Source: Moringa oleifera
Lineage: Eukaryota; Streptophyta; Magnoliopsida; Brassicales; Moringaceae
Direction of reading: 5' to 3'
NCBI GenBank assembly: GCA_021397835.1
Contig: JAJFZO010000064.1
Coordinates: 62,001-126,000, forward strand
DNA: 64,000 nucleotides
Part shown: positions 12,647 to 24,150 of the stretch, one piece after another
Numbering within the stretch: position 1 is the stretch's first letter
Layout of the letters: the number at the start of each line of letters is the position of its first letter
Translations under genes and position numbers: made by a program
Notes under the pieces: generated by a model
Databases searched by the model: none
The model's input: only the letters and a program-made list of their open reading frames with translations
Told to the model about the DNA's origin: nothing

Positions 12647-14149
12647 CGTCTAGCAGTTGAAACATGTACCCAAACTCAAGACAGCTGGTTAAGTTCAAAT
12701 AAAATCAAAACTTGGGTAGATCTGACACCAGCCTCCTCATTAGGTTGTAGCTAATTTAGAATGTGGGTCCAAACCTAAACGACAGCAAAACAGGGTTTGC
12801 TTGTTTTTCCACCAAGAACCTTCCTCAATTAGATGATGGCCTTCAATCACCCAACTAAACTTTTTTCAATAGTTTTCTCTAAAAGTAAACAAGTTATGAA
12901 CCATACATTAGCCCATAAATGAACTACTTAATGATTAAGACTTGTCTAACTCATAATTAATTACCACTACATAAATTTTTTTAATCAGAACACCACATGA
13001 ATTAACTCAATCTTCCATCAAGTGTAAAACTCTTTCTTTACCATTTTTATCCATGAAAATCCCCCTATCCCAACAGTCAAGCTCTTATGAAAAACAATTA
13101 AAAGCTACTCCAATCTTTAAAGTTTTCTCAATCAAATAAGTCCAAACTATGGTTATACTTATAGAAAGAGCATAGAGTTAATGTTATATATTTAAATGTT
13201 CATCATATAGACCTGTCGGACTCATTTCCATTGTCAAATAAAAAATCAAGAAGCCCTGCAATCTTTACCACCATCATCATAGTGAACTTAGTTTGCAGCA
13301 GAATATCAAAATAAATGCATTCCAAGGTTCCTCACTAAGCTGAAAGTGGATACTTTGCTAGCACATCTACTAAAATGCCAGCCTGAAGCTAAGCCATTTC
13401 TCCTTTTCCTAAATGCCACTCATTCAATATCCAGATAAACCTCAAAATAAAATGACATCTAAACTCCTTTCTTTTTTTACCAGTTATACCCTAAAAGGAG
13501 GAATATGACAAAAGGATCCAATTGATTAATAAATAAATCTAAACCCAGTTGCTACCGCAATCATCACTAGTAACACTAAGTGCAGTTGGAGGATTTCAAT
13601 CCAATTACACCAGAATTTTTCAAGCAAGTTATCACGGAGGAAGGGACAATATCTTACAAAAGGTTTCATGGACAAACTAATACAGTCTCCTCAATCCATT
13701 TCCATTATAAATCTCCACAAATAATTCAAAATCACTTTGGATTGTCAATTTCAGCCCACGTGAGATTCAAATCAGTAATAGCAGCCACTAAATTAACTCA
13801 CACACTCATCAACCAAATATATGTATATCTACATATAAATTTAAAACAAGGTGACTCTAAATGCAATGACCTCGTAGTCATTTCTCTGGGCTCCAGGGAC
13901 TTCGAGAGCTTCCACATCAAACGAATCGATGCGAGGCCCAGTTCGAATCAGGCGCTGCTCCAAATTATCCTCGTCCTCGGAGTCCAATTCGGGGCGGCGA
14001 ACATCTTGGTCGTCCTCATCATCACCGTCGATCTCGGAATCATCCTCGTCTGGAAAAACCCACCGGGACTCCGTCGAGTCGATGGACGACAAAACTGCGC
14101 CATTGATCTCACCCTTCTCCGATCCCCCTGCACCGCCTTCCTCCGCCAT
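1821..14149 (-). CDS. KUP7: KUP/HAK/KT potassium transporter, KUP7-like (complete, 10 coding exons)
   Basis: High-affinity K+ uptake/translocation permease of the KUP/HAK/KT family. Coding exons in transcript order on the minus strand: 14149-13871, 11885-11657, 11531-11283, 11083-11033, 7291-7031, 5421-5369, 5256-5142, 4949-4695, 3306-2784, 2355-1821 (TGA). The sum is 2550 nt, or 849 aa, close to Arabidopsis KUP7 (858). The N-terminus is acidic (MAEEGG..., SRWVFPDEDDSEID, then RLIRTGPRIDSFDVEALEVP, a KUP7/KUP12 hallmark). It is followed by membrane segments with GTFALYSLICRHAK, AGTSMVIADGVVTPAMS, VGPALFVWFCSLAGIGIFN, FFKRNSVNAWYALGG and CIKQSTALGCFPRLKI. The cytoplasmic C-terminal domain contains RELGCNLGTIRAPGIGLLYN and ends in SHLMQVGMTYMV. 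All junctions keep phase and obey GT-AG. The exon 1 donor (GAG|GTCATT) is weak. Intron 4 (7292-11032) contains a LINE. Confidence 0.93.
7519..8562 (+). mobile_element. 5'-truncated LINE (L1-type) insertion in KUP7 intron 4, with 18-bp target-site duplication
   Basis: About 1.04 kb lie between two perfect copies of an 18-bp sequence (AAAAGAATATGATTAGTT at 7501-7518 and 8563-8580). The right copy follows an A-rich end after TTCTAATAAG, typical of plant LINE tails. Translating the plus strand through stops and frameshifts gives the C-terminal part of plant LINE ORF2. Around 7600 it reads IKFWNVTWHGKRSLK, the segment after the reverse transcriptase. Around 8000-8160 it reads FPWRLGAPPNVTFIAWEA, then LCKEQE and HILLCCKW, matching the zinc-binding zf-RVT module. 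Near 8310 comes a degenerate WxxWxER-like stretch. The copy is antisense to KUP7, 5'-truncated and dead. Boundaries rest on the duplication and should be exact to a few bases. Confidence 0.85.
9497..9605. repeat. Imperfect tandem duplication in KUP7 intron 4
   Basis: Two diverged copies of about 55 bp, each ending in a variant of ATGGTCTCCCATT(T)CATGC, follow one another. Nothing suggests a function. Confidence 0.5.
10226..10271. repeat. 23-bp direct repeat in KUP7 intron 4
   Basis: AGAATGCAGGGCCAAACAA occurs twice with a 23-bp period. Apart from this, the 8581-11032 part of the intron holds no recognisable element or exon. Confidence 0.6.
12597..12646. repeat. Compound microsatellite (TA)n(GA)n in KUP7 intron 1
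   Basis: An uninterrupted TA tract (12597-12624) passes directly into a GA tract (12625-12646). It is probably polymorphic. The rest of the 2-kb first intron (11886-13870) shows no other element. Confidence 0.9.
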
Positions 14150-14460
14150 TGTCGGACGGAACAGAAGTTTTCAGATATTACCAGAAAAAAAAAGAAAAAT
14201 TTAGAAGGACAAAACCACGAGAAACGGAAATGGATCAATAATTAGGGTTTTGTATATGTCGGATTCTGTTGTTGTAATGGAGGCACGGGAGGATCACGCG
14301 ATGAACACGGAAAGAAAACTCCTTCACTGGCTCCAGTGTTTAACTAAAGACGAGAACACGAGATTCGTGCGAGATGTCCGATCCGCACGCGCGGACAGCC
14401 GCGGCAAGCTGCACCGTGTATAGATACACCTCAAATCATCTACTTGACACGTGTCTGCCG
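14150..14460 (-). promoter_or_regulatory. 5' UTR and proximal promoter of KUP7 with CGCG boxes and a G-box palindrome
   Basis: This 300-bp segment upstream of the KUP7 start is far richer in GC than the DNA beyond it. Three matches to the CAMTA-binding vCGCGb motif are packed into 14387-14404: ACGCGC, GCGCGG and CCGCGG. A perfect 10-bp palindrome with a CACGTG core, GACACGTGTC, sits at 14446-14455, the type of site bound by bZIP/bHLH factors and seen in ABA-responsive promoters. The transcription start cannot be fixed from sequence. The motifs are visible; their use is inferred. Confidence 0.5.
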
Positions 14461-15949
14461 TATTTTTTATGGAAAGTAAAATAACCAATCATCTGTGTCA
14501 TCATACCTAAGATACTTAAAAAGATGTCGAGATACAACTTTTTACAAATGGAATTTGTCTTTGAAAATTATTGTACTTTATAAATTTTAAAATATTGTTA
14601 ATATACGTGTAATAAATTAATTATTTTTTAATTATTATTTTTATTTATTTATTATAATATATTTTTATATTAAAATAATAATTAATTATAACACAAGCAC
14701 TAACATTTTGTATAAATTTTTTTAATTAAGATTTTTTAAAAAATGCACATACTTTGACATTTTCTTAATATGATATTTTTGTTCAAAAGATTTTCATAAT
14801 TTTTTATGGACTAATTATTAAAAATAGATCAAAAATTTTTTTACAAAAATATTTCAAATTATTAACTTAATTGTTTTTAGTTAAGATGCAAGTATCATTT
14901 TTGTCTTTTCTTGTAGAAAAAATCAAATTATCATTTTTTCATTGGACAAATTAAGTGGCTTTGGTATCCAAGCCACATCTTCTCTCTCGTCCTTCACCTT
15001 TTCTTTCTCTCGATAAGTATCTAAATAGGAAAAAAAAGAGGGAGCATATTTTGTATACAACACTCACTTTATATTAAGCAAGCTTCTTTTTGAAGTCACT
15101 CATTTTATCTTATTGAAATTGCATTTTCAAATGTAGTAGATATGGAGAAAAGCAATCTGGTTAGCTTTTCTTTTTTTTTTAACATTCAAATACACTCACT
15201 CATTTTCTCATTACACATTTTTTCTTTAAACCCAAAAATGTGAGGATACTATTTGACTTTCAGATGCATCAAGATTCAAATTTTGAAGTGTATGTATATC
15301 TTTTGTATAACTTTTTTAAGATGGCTATTAATTCAATTTGAAATCATGGTCGTTGAAAGAGTAATTCATGTGGTTGTATGATATAAGAGAAATTTTCATA
15401 TTTTATCATTCAATACCTAAGCTACACATTCAACAAAGGACAAGACTCTAAAACTTTCCTAAATTTTAAAATGGTTGGCTTCATACTTGAGTATTTAGTT
15501 AGAGAAGCAGTTAATATTTAAGTTTTTTTAATGACTTCAATGAGTAAAAATGTGGGTGAAAACTCACAATCATGTTAGATATTTTTTTTATTTCTTCTTT
15601 GCGTTATCTATATAATAATATGTACGAGTCATGATTTTCTCACTCACTTGAAATTTTAATACGGTACAAATTTTATTTGAACCCACTCAAGAGATATGAA
15701 TTTTTGACTATAGTGTTTGCATGTTTTGTCAGTCAAAATTTAGACAAAATCTAAATAAAACTCAAAAACACAATATAAAAACAAATGAAGAGGAGACTTA
15801 TTTTATCACTTTTTTTTAATGAAGTTTAGGTTCTACATTGAACTTACAAGAAATGAGTAGTTGTTATGAGGTTTTAATATTAGTCGGTGATGTTAAATTA
15901 ATGACAAAAGCATTATGCAATTGCATATAGGTTCAAATATATATTACTT
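14461..15949. other. AT-rich intergenic DNA, nothing recognised
   Basis: I see no gene, tRNA or transposon ends. The stretch consists of AT-rich low-complexity sequence and poly(T) runs upstream of the tandem array. Confidence 0.5.
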
Positions 15950-18900
15950 TAGCTACCTAATCATATAATAACTTATGAATAGTTAATTAGAGTAAATTAT
16001 TATTAATAGTAGTGAATTATCATTGAGTGAATGTTAAGAAAAATTACACTTCAATATCCTTAGTTGTGTTCCAACATTTTTAATCTTAGCAAATGATTAT
16101 ATCATGAAATCACTAATATAACAAAATTATTTATAGTGATTTAATACAAACTGTAATGACTTAATATGTTGTGATAATTGTTGGGAATTTGACAAACAGA
16201 TCCTTAGTTGATGGATCAAATATCAAATCCCTATAACCTGAAAGCAACAATAATAAAAGCAAGAAGAAAGTAAACAACCACAGGAACACAAGATTTATAG
16301 TGGTTCACCCTCAATTGAGAGTTACATCCACTTTGCAGCCACTGCAGGAAACCCTTTCACTATGAAAATAGATTACAAGAGAGATAACCGTTTTCCTAGC
16401 CCTCACTCTACTAGAATAAAACCCTAGGACTCTTACTCACTCTCTCTATTGTGATGTTTACATGGGTAGAAGCCCCCCCTTTATATAGTAGAGCCCAAGG
16501 CCCAAAAGATAGATGTGTGAGAATCTCAAGATATCCTTTTTGATGAGTATATACTCTTTGGATGAGTATATTTCTTTTCAGATAAGCATATATATCCTTT
16601 CAGATAAGTATATGTCATCTCAGATAAATATATATCTTTTCAGATAAATATAAACCCTTTTGTGGATAAGTCTCCACACATACTCAACAATAATATGTTG
16701 TTTGTTTTTACAGTGAGTTATTACTTTTAAAACAGTATGTATTTCATAAAAACTGACATTATGTGAATAACGATTTTTATTCATGATGCAAGATAATTAA
16801 TGAGATTTGAGTACCGATATATTTCAATGGGATTGTTAATCATAATCAATAAACTTACCCAAACTCATTAAGCCTATCAAGAATGATGAATTATTTTATA
16901 ACTAATTATTTTATTTTAAAATCATGTAACCATCAAAAGTGATGGATTGTTTTGTTTTAAGATCATATAGCTCATCAAGAAATGATGGATTGTTTTATAA
17001 CTAATCATTTTGTTTTAAGATTATGTAGTTATTCTTATTGTATAGTTACATGATTTTAAATTCAACATATCCAAAATGACCACCAAATTTTTCTTTTATT
17101 AAAAACCTATTAATACTATGAAATCATTGTTAATATCAGCATATTTAAATGATTATTAAATTTTTATTTCATTAAAAATATAAATAATATAGCTTAAAAT
17201 CCATATTCAATTATTTAACATGTTTATATTGTTAAACTAATTATTAATATATCATATTAGTAATATTCAATTCTCAATATATGAAATTTTATAAATCCAC
17301 TTTCAAATTAACTATGAATGTATCAATATTGTCAAACTGATAAATGTGTAATTTTTTTAAAAAAAATAACTATCACACTAATTATTTACAACATATATAA
17401 CATTAAGCATCATCTAAATTAACATATATTGCTATTGTAATTGATTTTCTTATTCACTTAACGTTTCACTTAACGAAATCAATTTGAAGGTATATGTTAT
17501 TTTGATTACCAGTCGTACAGTGAATTATTATGTTATTAAGTGAATTATTGATAATTATATGAATTATTATTAGTGATAGTAAATTTTCATTGAATAAGTG
17601 TAAAAAAAATTATATTCTAGTATTTATAAATCTTTAATTATATGTCAGTATTTTTAATATTAGTAAATTATTATATTATAAATTTATTAATATAATAAAA
17701 TTAGTGATGACAACTTAATACAAATTATATTGACTTAATATACTGTGATAATATGTTGTTTCCCCTTATAGTAAGTTACTATTTTTGAAATAATATGCAT
17801 TTTTCATAGACTATCATTATGTGAATAATGATTTATGCCTTGTTTTTTATGCACAATTATTAATAAGATTCGAGTAACAATATCCTTCAATGAAATTGTT
17901 GACCAAAGTATTTTTAAACTTACAAAGCTCATTAAAAATGATGGATTGTGTTGTAATTAATTATTTTATAATAGCATTTTAGTATTAATATGAACTAAAA
18001 ATAAGTAACAATAATGAAATTATTTTAATAATTTCATAATGATATATTATAGTGTTATAGTTTACTGTATATATATATATATCATAGTATATTAATCAAA
18101 TAAATAGTATTTTATGATTATTGATTAATAAAATAATAAAGTATAATATTATGAAATATACTTATTATATTAATACATTATGAAATATATTTATTGTGTC
18201 GCTACATGACTTTAAATTCAATATTTTCAAAATGATCAGCAAATTCTTATTTCATTAAAATAGTTAATGATATTATAAAATCATTGTTAACATTCACATA
18301 TTTAAAATAATTATCAAATCTTTACTTCATTAAAATTGAGATAGCATAACTTAAAAATTATATTCAATTATTTTAAATATCCACATTGTCAAACTAACGG
18401 TCAATATATCATATTTAGGAATATTTAATTCTCAATTCATAGGGCTTTGCAAATCTATCGTCAAATTAATTATTAACATATTCGCATTATCAAACTAACA
18501 AATAAATAAATTTTTTTCAAAAAAAATTACTGTTATACTAATTATTCATAACATGCATAATATTAAACATCAATTGAATTAACCTATATTGCTACTTTAA
18601 TTGACTTTTTAAACTATTTAATATCTCATTCAATAAAATCTATTTGAGCGTACATAATATTTTGAATACCTGGTGACTTATTATATTACATAGTGAATTA
18701 TTATTAAGTATAATAAATTATCATTAATAGTAATAAATTATCATTGAGTGAGTATAAAAAATTATATTTTAATATTTATAAATTTTTAATTTTTATTAAT
18801 ATTTTTAATATTAACAAATTACTAAATCGTAAAATGATAAACATAACAAAATTATTGAAAGTGACTTAATATAAACTATAATAATTTAACAAAAAAATGT

Positions 18901-20380
18901 GATAGTATGTTGTTTATTTTCATAATCAGTTATTACTTTTAAAATAATATACATTTGATATAGACTATAACTGTATAAATAATAATCTTTATCTTGTTTA
19001 TGATATACGATAACTAATGAGATTCGAGTAATGGTATCTTTCAATAGTATTATTGACCACAACTAGCAGATTTATCCAAACTTACCAAATATATCAAAAA
19101 TGATGAATTATTTCATAATTAATTATTTTATTTTAACTAATTATTTTATAATGGTATTATAGTGTTAACGTAAACTAAGAATATGTAACAGTAACAAAAA
19201 TATTTTGGTTGCTTTATAGTGACATATTGTCATCTTATAGTGTATTATGTATATGTCATAGTACATTAAGTCGATAAATAGTATTTTGTAATTACAGATT
19301 GACAAAATAATAAAATATAATATTATAAAATATACATATATATAGCTACATGATTTTAAATTTAACATGTCTAAAATGATCACTAAATTCTTATTTCACT
19401 AAAATAATTAGTGATACTATGAAATTACTATTAACATTAATATACTTAAAATGGCTATCAAGTTTTTATTTCATTAAAATAGAATAGTATAGCTTAAAAA
19501 TTATATTCAGCTGTTTAATATATCTATGTTATCAAATTAACTACTAGTTTATCATATTTAGTTATATTTTGTTCTTAATTTGTGAAGCTTTATAAATCTA
19601 TTATTATATTACTATTTGCATATCTATATTGTTAAACTAAGTAATGTGTAATTTTTTTTAAAAAAATAATTGTTACACTAATTATTCATAATGTGCATAA
19701 TAGTAAATATCCTATGAATCAACATATATTGTTATTGTAATTAATTTTTCAATTTACTCAACATTTCACTCAACAAAATCCATTTGAAGGTACATGTTAC
19801 TTTGACTATTTAATTGTATAATGAATTATTGTGTTACATAGTGAATTATTATTAACTATGTGAATTATTACTAAGTGTGAAAAAATTATACTTTAATATT
19901 TATAAATTTTTAATTATATATCAGTATTTTTAATATTAGCAAGTTACTACATGTGAAACCATTAGTGTAATAAAATTATTGATAATAACTTAATATAAAC
20001 TATAATGATTGAATATAGTGTGATAGTATATTGTTTGTTTTTATAATGAGTTATTACTTTTAAAATAGTATACATTTAATCTGTACTGTCATTATTTGAA
20101 TGATGATATATATATCTTATTCATAACACAAGATGACTAATGGATTCGAGTAATGGTATCTTTAAATAAAATTATTAGTCACAATTGACAAACTTGCCTA
20201 AATTTACCAAGCTTAACAAAAATGATGAATTATTTTATAACTAATTATTTTATTTAAACTAATTATTTTACAATGGTATTATAGTATTAACTTGAACTAA
20301 TAATATATAACAATACTAAAATTATCTTGATACCTTCTAAGTGACATATTGTAATCTCATAGTGTACTGTGTATATATCA
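15950..20380. repeat. Diverged tandem array, unit about 1.1 kb, roughly 3.5 units
   Basis: Several independent landmarks recur with the same spacing. GTGATAATATGTTGTTT-like sequence occurs at 16171 (interrupted), 17745, 18899 and 20020. AATGATGAATTATTTTATAA-like sequence occurs near 16880, 17932, 19093 and 20214. AACATATATTGCTATTGTAA-like sequence occurs near 17421, 18583 and 19721. After removing the solo LTR, spacings are about 1055, 1155 and 1120 bp. The first unit is partial and the array stops near 20380. AT content is very high and no unit has a coding frame. Unit 1 also has three internal copies of an ATGATGGATTG-centred block (16881-17030). Divergence between units is substantial, so the array is old. 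Confidence 0.8.
16179..16689 (-). mobile_element. Solo LTR of a Copia-like retrotransposon with 5-bp target-site duplication
   Basis: A 511-bp segment begins TGTTGGG and ends CTCAACA, so it has TG...CA termini with TGTTG/CAACA inverted ends. It is flanked by ATAAT at 16174-16178 and again at 16690-16694. Sister units of the surrounding array show the empty site, GTGATAATATGTTG, without the insert. Read on the minus strand it looks like a plant Copia LTR: short GATAA/ATATAT-rich repeats upstream, a TATA box (complement of 16481-16487), then a CT-rich leader and a segment with GAACCACTATAAATCTTGTG. There is no internal domain, primer-binding site or second LTR, so it is a recombination-derived solo LTR. 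Copia rather than another LTR family is a likely but not certain reading. Confidence 0.88.
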
Positions 20381-20871
20381 ATTCTAAATTTATATGTGTT
20401 AAAAGCATATTGATCGTATATATCATATCTTTTAAACTTTTGATTGATTTTTTTTTAAAGAAGATATTTAGTGACTATTTTACTGATCGGTTTCAAAAAT
20501 AAATTTGATTTTTTAGTTCAAATTCATGTCAACTACGTTATTTAATAATATTACTTTTAATTTTTATAAATATATATTTTAAACAAATTATACATAATAT
20601 GAAAAATGGAATAAAAAACTAACTTCTGCATTATTTGAGATTCTTACGAGCATCATTTTCTTCAAATATAAAAAAAATTGATGATATTTTAATGAAATAT
20701 TAAATACTCTTGTATTATTTGGAAGTCTAATTAGATATATTTTTATAAATTCAATACATCTTAAAATATATGTAAAAACTTCCTTTTGTATCATTTGAGA
20801 TTCTTACAAGCATTAGTTTTCTAAAATAATAATTAAGTTAGTTTTTCATAACATAAACATGATATGTTTAG

Positions 20872-21750
20872 AAAAACTAAAATATTTTTTTATTAGATAT
20901 TTTTAAAAATTATTGAATATTATCACTTGAACTTATTATATTCTTGTAAGAGCTTTTAAACTTAAGTTATCAAAAACTTTCAAAAGAAAGAAAGCATTAA
21001 TACAAGAAAACCCTAAAAAAATAATAATCAATCTATACCAAATCAATTAAGAATCCTCCAACACTCTAATAAGTATTTATCTTTATATTTCGACAAGAAA
21101 TACTTGGTTTATGAGAAAGAGTCCTGCTTGAACTCTCATAGGTAAGTCGTGAGATCCCGAAGTGATGAGCTTGAGGTAAAAGAGTTTGAGCTGCAGATTT
21201 GTTTAATGAGTCACATTTAACGACTAGATAGAGGTTAACCTCTTGATATGAGCTCAGTCCAAGAGTGAAGTTTCGACATCCGAACTCATATTTTATATAT
21301 ATGTATGCAGTTTAAAAAAACTTTGAAAAATATTTTTTATATATTAAATATTTTAAAAATTATTAAATGTTATCAATTGAACTTATTGTCTTTTTGTAAG
21401 CGCTTTTAAACTTAAGTCATCAAAAACTTTCAAATGAAATGAAGCTCTAATGCAAGAAAAATCCTTAAAAAGTGATAATAAATATATATTAAGTCAATTA
21501 AAAATCCTCCAATGCTCTAATAAGTGTTTATCTCTTTTTTTTTAACAAGAAATACTTGGTTCGTGAAAAAGAGTTTTGCTTAAACTCTCGTAGATAGGTT
21601 ACAAGATCCTGAGGTACTAAGCTCGAGATAAAAGGACTTAAAGTGCAAATTTGTTTAATGAGTTACGTTTAACGATTAGATAGAGGACAACCTTTTGATT
21701 TGGGCTCAATCCAAGAGTGAGGCACCTATATTCGAACTTATATTTTATGC
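20872..21750. repeat. Tandem duplication of a block of about 440 bp
   Basis: Bases 20872-21305 and 21318-21750 are two diverged copies at an offset of about 445 bp. Shared landmarks in order are ACTTTCAAA, AATCCTCCAA, ACAAGAAATACTTGGTT, GATTTGTTTAATGAGT, AGATAGAGG and CCAAGAGTGA, each followed by a TATTTTATAT-like end. The block is less AT-rich than its surroundings and has no long frame. It may be two copies of a transposon fragment, but I cannot assign a family. Confidence 0.75.
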
Positions 21751-24000
21751 ATAATTTATAATATATATATAAATAAATTATAAGATAAAATAAAACAATG
21801 CAAAAAAATAATAGATTTGTTAATTTATTTTTAATATAATTAATTGATAAGAAGCGTTATAACAATAGAAACAGCCTCGTAAATGTAAATATATTATTAA
21901 AAAATAAGAATAGCAATAATATGTTTTTTAGAAAAATTCATTAATAATCCAAACATTAAAATCCTATTTACTTAAATATTTAAAATTAAATTTACTTGTT
22001 GAATCAAGCTTGAATGACTAGTTCCACGATATCTTTAATTCCTAAGTATAAGTTTTTTTTTTTTTTAAGAATCCAAATATAAGCATTTAAAATCTCCAGA
22101 AGTAAATCTTTATATAAGAATAAAAATTAAAAAAATAAATAAAACAAAAATAAATTTAAAATTATTAAAAAAAAACCATACAGTGTATCTTTTTTTCACA
22201 CATATTTTGATTTATAAAAAATATTAAAACAAACTTTAGTAAACTAATTTAGACCAAATCGAATCTTTTCTTTGATTAAATTGAATAATGAAGAAAATAT
22301 TAAAAAGAATATAAAGCAAAACTAGAAAGTTTCATCAGAAACTTTCTAATCTTAACTCCCCCATACTACTAATCTTCATTGTATATCTTATCAGTTATTA
22401 AGCTCTTGCATTTATACAATTTATATAAGTCATTGTAAAAGTCAAGTTGAGACACGAATTATTAGACTTTTCTAAGTTGAAGTAGTATCTTGAATTTTGA
22501 ATTTTGCTTTTTATTTATGAATTAACAAAGATTTTAATGATGATTGAACTTTAAATATTTATTTTTTAAAAAGTTTAAGTAGTTTGTTTTCTTAAAGTAG
22601 TTTGTTTTCTTTTCATATCACATACTTACAGATATAAATGTGTTTGAAATAAAAGTGAAAAAAATAAAAATAATTAATCAAATAAGAAATAATGAACTGT
22701 AAAAAAAAAAAAAAATCTCTCAAATCAATATTTTTAACTCTTAATGTTAGAGTCATGAATGTCTATAACGTTATCTTGTAGGTTATCTCAAACTATAAAA
22801 TTCAATTAAATAAAAATTATTGGATCATTTTAAGAGCAAACTCTAAAAGTTTCCAACAAGTTGAATAAAAAAATAAAATACATTAAAAATCAAATTACTA
22901 AAAGCATGAGTATGTATGAAAGCCTTAAAGATGAAACTTGTAAAATAGTGAAATGGATCTATAAGTTATATAAAGATTGAGAAAACATGATGAAGAAAAA
23001 GAGGATTAAGTTTTGTACAACCAAAAATGTTAAGAAATATTTGCAATTTGAAGTTTTTATCTTTAAAATGTTGCGTTTCTATGTTTCGAGCTATGTGCAA
23101 TATGAGTATGTATTATTATTGAAAATTGAAAAAATAGAAAACAATTGATGAAAATATTCTCACGATAATATTAAGTTTTAATGTTATTTTTAGAAAGAGA
23201 TTTAGACTAAATTCATAAATTAAAATTTATTATATATTTTTTAAAACCTAAAATTTATTTAAAAAGTGATATATTTAAAAATTTTAAATGATATTTAAAA
23301 AAATAATTATAATTAAGCTAGAATAAGCTTTTTTAATTAAAGAATAAGTATCAAACCATTGAAACAATGGTATTTATCTTTTATTATTTTGGTTTATGAA
23401 ATAAGATTCAAAAGTAGTTTATAAATTAAAAAAATAGTTATTATTTCAAATTAGAAATTTAATCATTTGACATAATCTTGTCAATTTATTAATTTAAATT
23501 TTAAATACAATAAATTTAGAATTGAATATAATCAAAATTTATTTTTTTTAGCCATGATTTTATATATTTAAATATATAAATAAAATAAATTTTAAGTATA
23601 TATTATAGAATAAAATATTTAATCTAATAGAATATAATTTTATTTGTATTTTTATGATAATGAATATATCTTGAGAATCTATAACAAAATACTATATTGA
23701 TTTCCTTTTTAATTTAAGTTTTATTATATTAATTGGTTAGATTTTACATTCCAAATTTTAGATTAAATTAAATTGAATCATATTTTTTAAAAAATTAAAT
23801 TATACTCAAAAAATTCAAATTTTTACAATAAAATTTAATGTAAAAACTTGAATGTAAAAATTAAGCAATCTGATAGAATAAAAATTTAAATTAAAAAATA
23901 AACTTATGGTTTGATTAGTTCACGGTAGATTACCTTTTTCACCATCACTTTCTTTTCCCATCAAGAATTTTGCTTTATAACCTAGTGGCAGAGATGGTAA
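21751..24000. other. AT-rich intergenic DNA upstream of the SR gene, nothing recognised
   Basis: Homopolymer runs and AT-rich low-complexity DNA only. No coding frame, RNA gene or transposon terminus could be supported. Confidence 0.5.
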
Positions 24001-24150
24001 TTAAGAGACAGGGGAGGGTTACATGAAAACTCTCTCCATAGATAAAATCCCTAGAGCCGATTTGCAGGAAAGGCCCTTCAAGAAAGTTCTCCTCATCCAC
24101 AAACCCTAACCCCTTCTCTCTGTGTCTCTCTCTCAGCCGCGAGAAAGAAC

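Noticed and set aside
13580..14245. 221-residue open frame on the plus strand across KUP7 exon 1
   Set aside because: It is antisense to the conserved KUP7 N-terminus and its own sequence has no family features; the minus frame explains the conservation.
16179..16689. Full-length LTR retrotransposon
   Set aside because: There is only one LTR, flanked on both sides by the target duplication, and no gag/pol sequence is nearby.
16171..20380. CRISPR array or organelle-type repeat
   Set aside because: Units are about 1.1 kb, diverged and without short identical repeats and spacers; the context is a plant nuclear genome.
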